Assembly (NCBI RefSeq): GCF_014647595.1
Contig: NZ_BMPM01000009.1
Coordinates: 62,001-126,000 of the forward strand
Reading direction: 5' to 3'
From: Paenarthrobacter histidinolovorans
GTDB taxonomy: Bacteria; Actinomycetota; Actinomycetes; Actinomycetales; Micrococcaceae
DNA: 64,000 nt
Part shown: piece after piece, positions 1 through 6,890 of the stretch
How the letters are laid out: every line of letters starts with the position of its first letter
Position numbering within the stretch: position 1 is the first letter of the stretch
The notes under the pieces: model-generated
Databases searched by the model: none
What the model saw: only the letters and a program-made list of their open reading frames with translations
What the model was told of the DNA's origin: nothing
Translations under genes and position numbers: made by a program

Positions 1-481
1 CGTGGACGATGGTCTTGCCCACTGCGTTGAGGACTTCCTGTGCTGCCTCGAAGTCAGCAGCTTCGCCGCCGACCATGATGGACAGGACGGCGTCGATTGC
101 GCCCTGTTCGCCACCACTCACCGGGGCATCCAACGGGCGGATACCGGCTGCTACTGCGTCCTCGGACAGGCGCTTGGCGACGTCCGGGCGAATGCTGGAT
201 GCGTCGATCCAGATGGTGCCCTTCTTCGCGTTGGCGAAGACGCCGTCCTTGCCGCTGACTACACCCTCAACATCGGGGGAGTCCGGGACCATGGTGATAA
301 CGACGTCGGCGTCCTTGACTGCGTCCGCGATGCTGGTGGCACCCTGGCCACCTTCGGAGACGAGCTTGTCGATCTTGTCCTGGCTGCGGTTGAAGCCGGT
401 GACCGTGTGGCCGGCCTTGACGAGGTTGATGGCCATGGGGAGGCCCATGATTCCGAGGCCGATGACTGCAACGTTGCTCAT
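1..481 (-). CDS. garR: 2-hydroxy-3-oxopropionate (tartronate semialdehyde) reductase, 3' end outside window
   Basis: This is the N-terminal 160 residues of a beta-hydroxyacid dehydrogenase; the gene runs off the left edge. It would reduce tartronate semialdehyde to D-glycerate with NAD(P)H. The N-terminus carries the Rossmann motif GLGIMGLPMA (residues 8-17). The substrate-binding motif follows as DAPVSGGEQGA near residues 117-127. The ATG at 481 opens right on the dinucleotide fold and is preceded by an AGAAAGAG Shine-Dalgarno. It lies 83 bp downstream of hyi on the same strand, the usual glyoxylate pathway order (hydroxypyruvate isomerase then tartronate semialdehyde reductase), so the two are probably cotranscribed. 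The family assignment is firm; exact substrate is inferred from the neighbour. Confidence 0.9.
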   Translation of the reverse strand, partial: MSNVAVIGLGIMGLPMAINLVKAGHTVTGFNRSQDKIDKLVSEGGQGATSIADAVKDADVVITMVPDSPDVEGVVSGKDGVFANAKKGTIWIDASSIRPDVAKRLSEDAVAAGIRPLDAPVSGGEQGAIDAVLSIMVGGEAADFEAAQEVLNAVGKTIVH

Positions 482-564
482 TGTGGTTCTCTTTCTGAAA
501 GTCTGTGTTTTAACTCGTGCGGGCTATTTGGTGAGCGCCGCCGCTTTGGCGAGTGCCGCCGTCG

Positions 565-1368
565 TTAGTTGGCGTTGGCGCGCTGGCGGATGGCCCAGCT
601 GAAAGCCGATTCCTGCGGTTCTTTGTACTCGAGGCCGATGTAGCCGTCGTAGCCGAGTTCGCGGCTGCGGGCGATCCATTCGCCGAGGGGGAGAGTGCCG
701 GTTCCGGGGGCGCCGCGGCCGGGGTTGTCGGCGATCTGGATGTGGCCGAAGTCCTTGGCGTGGTTCTCGATGACGGATTCGACGTCGTCGCCGTTGACTG
801 CCAGGTGGTAGAAGTCGGCGAGGAGCTTGATGTTCTGTGCGCCGGATTCTGCCTTGACGCGGGCGATGACCTTGAGTGCGTCTTCGGCGGTGAGGAGCGG
901 GTACTTGGGGGCGCCGCTGACCGGTTCGAGGAGGACGGTGCCGCCGATGCGGGCGACGCCTTCTGCTGCTGCGGCGAGGTTCTTTGCCGCGAGTTCGTCC
1001 TGCTCTTCAGGCGTGAACTCGTCCTGGCGGTTGCCGTAGAGAGCGTTGAAGGCCTTGCAGCCCAAGCGCTCACCGATGCCGGCTACGACGTCGATGTTGT
1101 CCTTGAACTCCGAGCAACGCCCCTTCCAGGACACCAGGCCGCGGTCGCCGCCCGGCATGTTGCCAGCGTTGAAGTTCAGGCCCGTGAGCTGAACTCCGGC
1201 GTCCTTGATGGCTGTTTCAAACTCGGTTACTTGGGCGTCGCTGGGGACGGAGGTCTCGAAGGGCCACCAGAACTCGACGGCGTCAAAACCGGCTGCCTTC
1301 GCGGCGGCGGGGCGCTCGAGCAAGGGCAGCTCCGTCAGGAGGATGGAGCAGTTCACTGTGTACGTCAT
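565..1368 (-). CDS. hyi: Hydroxypyruvate isomerase
   Basis: A 267-residue TIM-barrel sugar isomerase (AP endonuclease 2 fold) that interconverts hydroxypyruvate and tartronate semialdehyde. It begins MTYTVNCSILLTELPLLERP, and the barrel motifs FDAVEFWWPF (about residues 28-37), LNFNAGNMPGGDRG and the C-terminal GLEYKEP, with a metal-binding glutamate, fit Hyi. Length matches the family (about 260). ATG at 1368 follows a good AAGGA site. It is the first gene of a unit continuing into garR, so the pair channels glyoxylate-derived tartronate semialdehyde to glycerate. Two palindromes about 75-110 bp upstream suggest IclR/AllR-type control. Confidence 0.92.
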   Translation of the reverse strand: MTYTVNCSILLTELPLLERPAAAKAAGFDAVEFWWPFETSVPSDAQVTEFETAIKDAGVQLTGLNFNAGNMPGGDRGLVSWKGRCSEFKDNIDVVAGIGERLGCKAFNALYGNRQDEFTPEEQDELAAKNLAAAAEGVARIGGTVLLEPVSGAPKYPLLTAEDALKVIARVKAESGAQNIKLLADFYHLAVNGDDVESVIENHAKDFGHIQIADNPGRGAPGTGTLPLGEWIARSRELGYDGYIGLEYKEPQESAFSWAIRQRANAN

Positions 1369-1740
1369 CGTAGGTCCTTCCGAGGAGGGGCTTTGATCTA
1401 TCTTCCTGATGCTTGGCTGCTGCCTTGGTGCTTGGTCTCAGTTTCCGCTTTGTGGAATTTAGATTCTGCTTTATGAAAAGTTTAGGGAAGGTGAGGGTGG
1501 GAGTCAAGGGGGTGGGTGGGAGAGCGGGGGTTTGGGATACCAGATGCTCTGATGTGCAGGTGGCGGCAATTGTATGAGAGGCAACTGAAGACGACAGCGA
1601 ATCCTGACCGTTGTGATACCACCAGACTCCACTTACCCCCTAGTGGTAGAAGTACCTGGTCGTGGGACGCGGTCTTGCATTGATGGCAATCCGTCATGGA
1701 CTCGTCGGTACGATGTATCTGATCTGGTGTCGCCGTTCAA
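1369..1740. other. Intergenic region between hyi and the accessory block
   Basis: About 370 bp without a convincing gene. The left part holds the hyi promoter region with two palindromes at 1443-1478. The rest (1480-1740) shows no coding potential I trust: short reading frames on both strands lack ribosome sites and family-like sequence. The composition becomes less GC-rich to the right, marking entry into the accessory block. Confidence 0.6.
1443..1478. promoter_or_regulatory. Tandem palindromic operators upstream of hyi-garR
   Basis: Two 15-bp near-palindromes lie exactly 21 bp apart: TTCCGCTTTGTGGAA at 1443-1457 and TTCTGCTTTATGAAA at 1464-1478. Both share the frame TTCYGCTTTRTGRAA. Dyads of this size are typical of IclR-family regulators (AllR/GlxR type) that govern glyoxylate and allantoin genes. 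The two-turn spacing suggests cooperative dimers on one DNA face. The regulator itself is not in the window, so its identity is inferred. Confidence 0.6.
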
Positions 1741-2208
1741 TTGGGGGTAAAGGTGCGGGTAATTGGAATCCGGAACCAAGCTGAAAAGCTCGGTTGGGTT
1801 ATCACTGAGGGTGAGTTCAGAGCTGGCGTGCAGATCCTGAACTGGCAGGAAGTTAGTTTTCCAAGTGACAGTCGCGCCGGCCAGTTGGCCTGGGTTCGAC
1901 GTGAGGTTCTTGCCATCGTGACTTCTCTTCCCGTCGACATAGCTTCCCTTAGATTGGCTGAGTCCGGACGGTCGTCGGGGTCTCCGAATTTTGCACGAGC
2001 GGAAGTGGACGGAGTGGTGCAAGCCGCCCTGGGTGAATTGCACGTCCCGGTGAAGGGCTACAAGAGTGCGACGGTCCGCAGCGCTTTTGGTAAGACTCAA
2101 GCTCTCGCAGATGCGGCCATGGAGCTTATCCCATGTATCGCGGGCGCTGCGAAAGTGCGGCGCGAGCAACTGGCCGTGGCCGTGGCTCAGTACCCCGTCG
2201 AGGCATAG
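1741..2208 (+). CDS. Degenerate RuvC/RNase H-fold protein paired with a kinase
   Basis: A 155-residue protein starting with TTG (a GTG at 1753 is an alternative). Its pattern follows RuvC resolvase: an N-terminal strand VIGIRNQAEKLGW where RuvC has a GxDPGxxxTGW motif, a central RLAESG strand, then RAEVDGVVQAALGELHVPVKGY and a C-terminal REQLAVAVA helix. The first catalytic aspartate is replaced (GIRN) and the C-terminal acids are replaced by R/E/Q, so nuclease activity is doubtful. It ends 4 bases before the downstream kinase start, indicating translational coupling. The codon use is less GC-biased than chromosomal neighbours, which suggests transfer. The fold is inferred by eye. Confidence 0.55.
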   Translation: MGVKVRVIGIRNQAEKLGWVITEGEFRAGVQILNWQEVSFPSDSRAGQLAWVRREVLAIVTSLPVDIASLRLAESGRSSGSPNFARAEVDGVVQAALGELHVPVKGYKSATVRSAFGKTQALADAAMELIPCIAGAAKVRREQLAVAVAQYPVEA

Positions 2209-2212
2209 AGAA

Positions 2213-3226
2213 GTGGGCTACAGACAGATTCGTCGGCTCGGAGCTGGCTATTTCGGCGAAGTTTGGCTGGAAGAAGATGAGGCATTGGGCCGCATGTGCG
2301 CTGCCAAGTATCTTGACCCATCGCGCCTGACACCTGGGTCATTCGCATATGCTGAAGCTCAGGCGATGATGGTGGCAAGACATGAAAATGTTGTTCAGAT
2401 TTTCTCCGCTGATGCCGAAGACGGTATTCCTGTCATCCGAATGGAGTATTTGGAGGCTGGAAGCGTTGAGGATCGTTACGGCGGGCGACCAGTGGCAGTG
2501 GGAGACGCCGTCAGGTACATGGAGGAAGCGTGCTGGGGCGTAGAGCACCTTCACGCGCGTGGGCTCTTGCATCGCGATATCAAGCCCGGCAACTTGCTTC
2601 TCCACGGCGATGGCAGGGTGAAAATCAGCGACTTTGGGCTGTCTTGCTTCACTAATTCATCGGCGGTCATTCCTCCGTGGTCTTACACTGCACATCTTCC
2701 ACCTGAGGCCTTGAAAACCGGCTTGGGAATAGAATCTGCGGTCGGAGATGTCTATGCCCTCGGGATCACAACCTACCGATTGCTCAATGGGGATCGAGAC
2801 TTCGAATCTATTCGGGAATTGGCCTCATTGAAGACGGCAGCGGTTCTGTCGAATTGGCTGCCACACGTTCATCCAAAGCTCAGGCGAGTCATTCGCAAGG
2901 CTACCCATTCTCAACCGGGGTCAAGGTATCAGTCGGCGTGGGATTTCAGACATGGGCTGGAGGCTGCAAGGCCAGTAGTCTCTTGGTTCCCTTCGACGAG
3001 CGACGTGGGCAAATCTTGGTCTGGGTGGGACGGTCGAAGGCAAGCAGCATGGCGGGCTTACCTTGAACCTGCTTCCCGGGACCGCTGGGCGTTTCGGATC
3101 GAGCGCGACCTGAACGGAAAAGGGTGGCGGAAGATCGGGGCGGATTGTCTCCTTTTTCCCGAATACAAGGATGCTATGCGCCATTCCGCCTTGATCCTCG
3201 GACGTGTAGCTGAGACGGGGCGATAG
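2213..3226 (+). CDS. Serine/threonine protein kinase (coupled to RuvC-like protein)
   Basis: A 337-residue soluble Hanks-type kinase. GTG at 2213 is chosen because the glycine loop follows immediately and a GAGG lies 9 bases upstream; longer in-frame versions overlap the upstream gene. Visible motifs are the P-loop LGAGYFGEVW (about residues 8-17), the ATP lysine in CAAKYL, the catalytic HRDIKPGNLLL, DFGLS, and a PPEA in place of APE, so it looks active. There is no transmembrane or PASTA sensor segment, unlike housekeeping PknB. About 80 residues after the kinase lobe are unrecognised. It is the second gene of a two-gene unit with the RuvC-fold protein, resembling kinase modules of defence islands; the target is unknown. 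Confidence 0.85.
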   Translation: MGYRQIRRLGAGYFGEVWLEEDEALGRMCAAKYLDPSRLTPGSFAYAEAQAMMVARHENVVQIFSADAEDGIPVIRMEYLEAGSVEDRYGGRPVAVGDAVRYMEEACWGVEHLHARGLLHRDIKPGNLLLHGDGRVKISDFGLSCFTNSSAVIPPWSYTAHLPPEALKTGLGIESAVGDVYALGITTYRLLNGDRDFESIRELASLKTAAVLSNWLPHVHPKLRRVIRKATHSQPGSRYQSAWDFRHGLEAARPVVSWFPSTSDVGKSWSGWDGRRQAAWRAYLEPASRDRWAFRIERDLNGKGWRKIGADCLLFPEYKDAMRHSALILGRVAETGR

Positions 3227-3346
3227 CTCAGCGGGGCGGAAGGTGTCCTCTGAACGCCGCCTCGCCGGGGAAGCGGAGCTCGCAGAAATTTGGTTCACGT
3301 ACGGAGCTGTCGAAGACTCCCCGATGGATTAGAGGTTGAGGACCTC

Positions 3347-4150
3347 CTACCTGCTTGGTCCATCGTCCGAATGCTGCTGCGGAAACTTGATCTCTGGGAG
3401 ATGCGCAATTTCGTACGAGAGAAGCGGTCTGCCTGCCAAATGAAGGGAGGCGGGGCCGGTTGGATCCTGTTTCCACGAAACAGCGAATTGTTTGGTGTTC
3501 ATGTGCTGATACACCTTGGCAACTTGGGGAGCTCCGCCTACGTCGTGGAATGTGCGATCTTGGCAGTACTTGGCGATGATGGTCAACGGCTGCAAGTCGA
3601 GTGGAACGTCTAATGGAGCGCCCGAGGCGTGCAACATACCCTCCAGCTTGAGGCGTGCGTCGAACACAGCGTCTTTGCTGCCGGCAAACCAGAACCAAGC
3701 TCCAGGTCGGTGTGTCAACGGCCGGATGGCCTTGGATTGAAATTGCTTCATGTTCGGATCCCAGTTGACATGCCAAATTCGAAAGCTGGAAGCCCTCCAG
3801 GACCATCCGCCCAGTATGAACTCAGCCATCGGATCTTCATCTCCAGCGGGCACCTCGCGATTGGAGTACATCTCATTCAGCACACGAACCACGTGTCCGT
3901 TTGTGTCTTCCAGGTCGCTGCTGCGACGCTTGCTTGGTGGATAAGCGTCAATGGACGCTATTAGTTGCATTACTGCGGGGAGGGCGAAAAAGGTGCTTCC
4001 CGCAAAGCAGATAAGAGCATCGGTGCGCGGGAGTTGAAATACCTTCTGTGCCCTGTCCCAAGTCTCACCGCCTGTAAGCCGGCTGTCAGAGGCGAAAACC
4101 AGTTCGCTCGTTCCAGCATTCTTCCGAACCCATGCTGCTGCGAGTGTAAT
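3347..4150 (-). CDS. Proteasome/HslV-like Ntn hydrolase with ATT start
   Basis: The reading frame stays open and family-like well upstream of the first ATG (3970). I place the start at ATT 4150, 5 bases after a strong AGGAG (4160-4156), because no ATG, GTG or TTG exists in frame between the upstream stop and that point. The protein then begins M-T-L-A-A-A-W, so Met removal would expose a threonine as in HslV and proteasome beta subunits. Downstream, ASDSRLTGG gives an aspartate (D22) and WDRAQKVFQL a lysine (K36), matching the HslV T1/D17/K33 layout. DEDPMAEFILGGW (about 105-117) is a further family-like block. Total 267 residues, longer than HslV (about 175). It lies on the same strand as the Ubl operon, hinting at a protease partner. 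Confidence 0.65.
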   Translation of the reverse strand: MTLAAAWVRKNAGTSELVFASDSRLTGGETWDRAQKVFQLPRTDALICFAGSTFFALPAVMQLIASIDAYPPSKRRSSDLEDTNGHVVRVLNEMYSNREVPAGDEDPMAEFILGGWSWRASSFRIWHVNWDPNMKQFQSKAIRPLTHRPGAWFWFAGSKDAVFDARLKLEGMLHASGAPLDVPLDLQPLTIIAKYCQDRTFHDVGGAPQVAKVYQHMNTKQFAVSWKQDPTGPASLHLAGRPLLSYEIAHLPEIKFPQQHSDDGPSR

Positions 4151-4474
4151 CGAATCTCCTATTTTGCGATCCGTCCCTGTGAAGCAAGGAAGAAGAATAT
4201 TAAGAAAAACGGGCGCTCTTCCAATTGAGACGTAGCCCGATTGCTCGGACTCGAGACTTGAACTCGAAACCCCCGCTTAGTGAAAGCTCAGGTTGCGAAC
4301 CTGCACGGCTGGACCGACTCTCTTCTTTTACGGTGCTTCACCCATCCCATTTCGCGCATGTAAGGCTGCGAACTGGGTCAGGCTCTCACTGAGACAACAT
4401 CTAATCACATTGTTTAGGATTGGCCACCAGCAATGCCCAGGACCGACCGCCAATGGTCGGCCCCCGAGCTTGTC
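4151..4474. other. Intergenic region with tRNA-like remnants
   Basis: No protein gene is evident. Read on the minus strand, 4267-4242 forms a perfect 5-bp T-arm (TCGAG, loop TTCAAGT, CTCGA) followed by an acceptor-like GTCCGAG. Five bases later, 4238-4210 looks like the 5' half of another tRNA (GGGCTAC, a D-arm with AATTGGAA loop, GAGC). A 4-bp stem with a 7-base TTCGCAA loop sits at about 4292-4306. None completes a cloverleaf. They may be remnants of a tRNA array or an integration site. Evidence is by eye only. Confidence 0.35.
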
Positions 4475-5953
4475 CTACAGGATGCGGGAAATCGCGCGCT
4501 GCAGGATGTCCTCCAATGCCGAGAGTACGCGTAGCGGGAAAGGACGCTTTCTGATTGCACGCTCATGAACGACTGTGCGCCAGTCGTCACGGTGCTCGGC
4601 GACCGTCGTACGGGTATCACCTGATGCTGTCGCCTTCTCGTATGCGCAGTACAGACCTGTGGTTGCAGGGGAGTGTTCAAGTGTGTGTGTTGACAGCACA
4701 TGACGCAGCGGAGCGGGGACGCCGCGCCCGCCCGGGTGTGCAGTGAGACTGACGAACTGCGCCAGAAGCGCGGCGCTGACGCTGGCGGACAGAGCGGCGA
4801 CGTTCTGGCGGGAGGGGAGTTCGCGGCCTGTACCTGCGATGTACACAGGGTCATCCAAAAGCCCCTGCTTGTCTAGCTGAATCTCCCCGACAACCAGCTG
4901 ACCAATGCAGGCCATGCACGGACGTCCTGGAACTAGGGTGTGTGCCCGCCATATGCCATTGCGCATTCGACCGTCGGCGAAGGTGTCGAGAGCGATGCCT
5001 CCATCGATGACCGGAATCAGATCCGTGTAAGCGAGGGCGTTCAACACTGCCCGTGGCCATGGCCGGTCCACGCAGGAAAAGATGACGTCGTAATCGAGCG
5101 CCGCACTCACGCCAACGGGATCGGTGATGCTTGTCTCATGGCGGCGGATCTCGAAGGACTCTGCGGTCGCGGAAGACCTCATCAGACGTGCGGCTACATC
5201 AACCTTGGAACGTCCGAGTGCCGCGTCAAGCCTTGTTGCCCCGATCATACGGTCCAGGTTGACCGCCTCGACGGCGTCGTAGTCCATCACGCCGACCGTA
5301 GTGAGACCGGTTGCAGCCAGGCGCTGCGCAATGTCCAGGCCGACGCTGCCGCCGCCGACGACCAGGACACGCAGGCGCGCAATGGAAGCCTGAGAACGCT
5401 CGCCCCACGAGGACACCGTCCGCTGTTGCGAACGGGTGTTGACAGGGATCCGGCGCAGCTCGTCATTCCACGTGACGCTCAGCTTTGGAGACACGGATCG
5501 AACTGACTCCGCCCAAGTCGGTACCTTACGGTCGAACCAAAACCTTGCCGACCAGGAGGTGTCCCGGCCGCCGAGAGTCATTCCCAGCAGCGGCATCTTG
5601 GTGATGGCCCGGGCGACGCGCTCATACTCGGACTCCGTATCCCAGTCCATGTCACTAAGGAATTGCCAACCTCGGGACGCCGGATGGGAGTGCAGAAGAA
5701 CAAGCCCATGGCCGGCGGCCCGAGCCTCATTCGAGGCTCGGAGTACGTATCCGCTGGTAAAGGATGCGTTCCCATGCACGTGTCTGTCGCCTTCGTTGGG
5801 CAGGATTACGGACCTGATCAGAGCGGTCCTGCGCTCCACACCGGTGGACAGGACATACGTAGCGGCGAGCACATCCTCCTGGCCATCTTCGCGAATGAGG
5901 TGGTCACGCATGGCTGCTTCGACTTCGCCGGCCATCGCTACCGAGTACCGCAT
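4475..5953 (-). CDS. JAB-E1 fusion: isopeptidase plus ubiquitin-activating-like enzyme
   Basis: A 492-residue two-domain protein. Residues 1-160 are a JAB/JAMM metalloprotease: LLHSHP (86-91) and S100/D101 complete the HxH...SxxD-type zinc motif, with E40 a candidate catalytic glutamate. Residues 190-420 are an E1/ThiF adenylating domain: nucleotide loop VVGGGSVG (198-205), D224 and the NLDR motif (232-235), K250, a CVDRPW strand (294-299), and a Cys pair at 346 and 349, either of which could be the thioester site or a metal ligand. The ATG at 5953 lies one base after the E2 stop, so translation is coupled. It would process the Ubl tail and activate it. A C-terminal extension of about 70 residues is unrecognised. 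Confidence 0.88.
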   Translation of the reverse strand: MRYSVAMAGEVEAAMRDHLIREDGQEDVLAATYVLSTGVERRTALIRSVILPNEGDRHVHGNASFTSGYVLRASNEARAAGHGLVLLHSHPASRGWQFLSDMDWDTESEYERVARAITKMPLLGMTLGGRDTSWSARFWFDRKVPTWAESVRSVSPKLSVTWNDELRRIPVNTRSQQRTVSSWGERSQASIARLRVLVVGGGSVGLDIAQRLAATGLTTVGVMDYDAVEAVNLDRMIGATRLDAALGRSKVDVAARLMRSSATAESFEIRRHETSITDPVGVSAALDYDVIFSCVDRPWPRAVLNALAYTDLIPVIDGGIALDTFADGRMRNGIWRAHTLVPGRPCMACIGQLVVGEIQLDKQGLLDDPVYIAGTGRELPSRQNVAALSASVSAALLAQFVSLTAHPGGRGVPAPLRHVLSTHTLEHSPATTGLYCAYEKATASGDTRTTVAEHRDDWRTVVHERAIRKRPFPLRVLSALEDILQRAISRIL

Positions 5954-5954
5954 T

Positions 5955-6335
5955 TCAGGCCGCCTTCGGGATCGCGATGGAGATGAAGCCGCGCACGTGG
6001 CGGAGCCACGAAAGAGCCGGTGGGACCGACATGTCGTTGTGGGTGTATTCGCGTGAATGCCTCTTCCATCCCGGTGGGCAGTCAACCTCATCAACGTTCG
6101 TCGCGGCGAATGCAATTGATTCTGGAAGGTGGATCCAATGAGGCGGAACCATGGGCCAACTCTGGAGTTCGGAGACGCTTACGCCTGTTGTCACCGTCTG
6201 CCCGCTTAAGTCCCCGCCTACTGCGACGACATCGTAGAGGATGCGAGGCCCGTCTGCCCGGGCCGAGGCGCCGACTGCAGTCATGTCATTGATGAACTGT
6301 TGGGCCGGTCCTGCCAGAACTGCGGTCTCACTCAC
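5955..6335 (-). CDS. Prokaryotic E2-like ubiquitin-conjugating protein (family E type)
   Basis: A 126-residue protein matching, by eye, the Prok-E2_E family (PF14462) that accompanies multi-ubiquitin genes. The core has a strand-rich N-terminal half, a WPMVPPHWIHLP block (60-71) and VDCPPGWKRHSRE (84-97). C86 is the only cysteine and is therefore the obvious candidate thioester residue; H66, H69 and H93 are conserved-looking polar partners. The GTG start at 6335 overlaps the Ubl stop by GTGA, and its own stop is one base from the JAB-E1 start, so all three genes form a tightly coupled operon. No RING-type E3 is nearby. The family call rests on pattern and context. Confidence 0.8.
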   Translation of the reverse strand: MSETAVLAGPAQQFINDMTAVGASARADGPRILYDVVAVGGDLSGQTVTTGVSVSELQSWPMVPPHWIHLPESIAFAATNVDEVDCPPGWKRHSREYTHNDMSVPPALSWLRHVRGFISIAIPKAA

Positions 6336-6769
6336 GCGACACCACCTACGTGCTTGGCGGTCACGAACTCGTCCCCGTCATTGATCTTCACGATCTGCGC
6401 GTCGGAGAAGGTCTCCGTGCCACCGCCAGGCAGAATGCGGGCGAGGTCGTAACCGGCTGGATCAACTCCGGCGAGGCGCAGGAGCGCAGCCGCTGACTGG
6501 TCGTCGTCGTAGCTACTCTGCGACTCGCCGTCGATGGTGAAGTGAAGCTTCTGACGAGAGACGAACTGATCGCCATTCTTGAGGTTGATGATCTGCCCGT
6601 CGCGGATCTTCTCTTCCACTCCGTTCTTTTTGAGCAAGAAGAGGTCGAAAACCTTCGGGTCGCGGCTGGCCAGGCGCAGCAATGCTGCGGCTTCCTGGTC
6701 CCCGTCTTGGGTGCGGAACGCCTTGCCGTCGATCACGATCTGAAGGGAGGTGTTGATGTTGGAGGCCAT
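6332..6769 (-). CDS. Tandem ubiquitin-like (multi-ubiquitin domain) protein
   Basis: A 145-residue protein with two beta-grasp repeats: residues 9-71 (LQIVIDGKAF ... INLKNGDQFVS) and 75-138 (LHFTIDGESQ ... VKINDGDEFVT). Each carries an AAALLRLA helix start and a DGQII/DAQIV strand. This is the organisation of the Multi_ubiq family (PF14452). The C-terminus is VGGVA, so removal of two residues would expose a diglycine (142-143) suitable for E1 activation. ATG at 6769 follows a strong AGGAGG. It is the first gene of the operon with E2 and JAB-E1. It is probably the conjugated modifier; the target is unknown. Confidence 0.88.
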   Translation of the reverse strand: MASNINTSLQIVIDGKAFRTQDGDQEAAALLRLASRDPKVFDLFLLKKNGVEEKIRDGQIINLKNGDQFVSRQKLHFTIDGESQSSYDDDQSAAALLRLAGVDPAGYDLARILPGGGTETFSDAQIVKINDGDEFVTAKHVGGVA

Positions 6770-6824
6770 ATGTTGGCCCTCCTTTCTGTTTTGTTCTGAA
6801 CCTGCAGCCCTTTCGGGCGGAAGA

Positions 6825-6888
6825 AGGTAACCTATACCTGTCGGGTAAATCCGACTCTAGCACATGTTCCGTTTACCAAAGAGGTAAA
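6825..6888. promoter_or_regulatory. Inverted-repeat operators between Ubl operon and toxin-antitoxin pair
   Basis: The 121-bp divergent intergenic region contains AGGTA-ACCTA-TACCT at 6825-6839, GTCGG-N6-CCGAC at 6840-6855 with an embedded GGTAAA, and TTTACC-AAAGA-GGTAAA at 6872-6888. The last overlaps the toxin ribosome site (GAGG 6881-6884) and ends 2 bases before its TTG start. The first and third share an AGGTA/TACC half-site with a 5-bp spacer. Autoregulation by the HigA-type helix-turn-helix protein is the simplest reading. The first site overlaps a TATAGG that could serve as the -10 of the Ubl operon. Confidence 0.6.
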
Positions 6889-6890
6889 GA

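Noticed and set aside
553..1476. 307-residue plus-strand frame
   Set aside because: Antisense of hyi, which has a complete TIM-barrel sequence and a proper start.
6338..6350. Isolated CACCACCTA word
   Set aside because: A single copy inside the overlapping Ubl/E2 coding region without phased neighbours; chance match to the arrays at 25377 and 26813.
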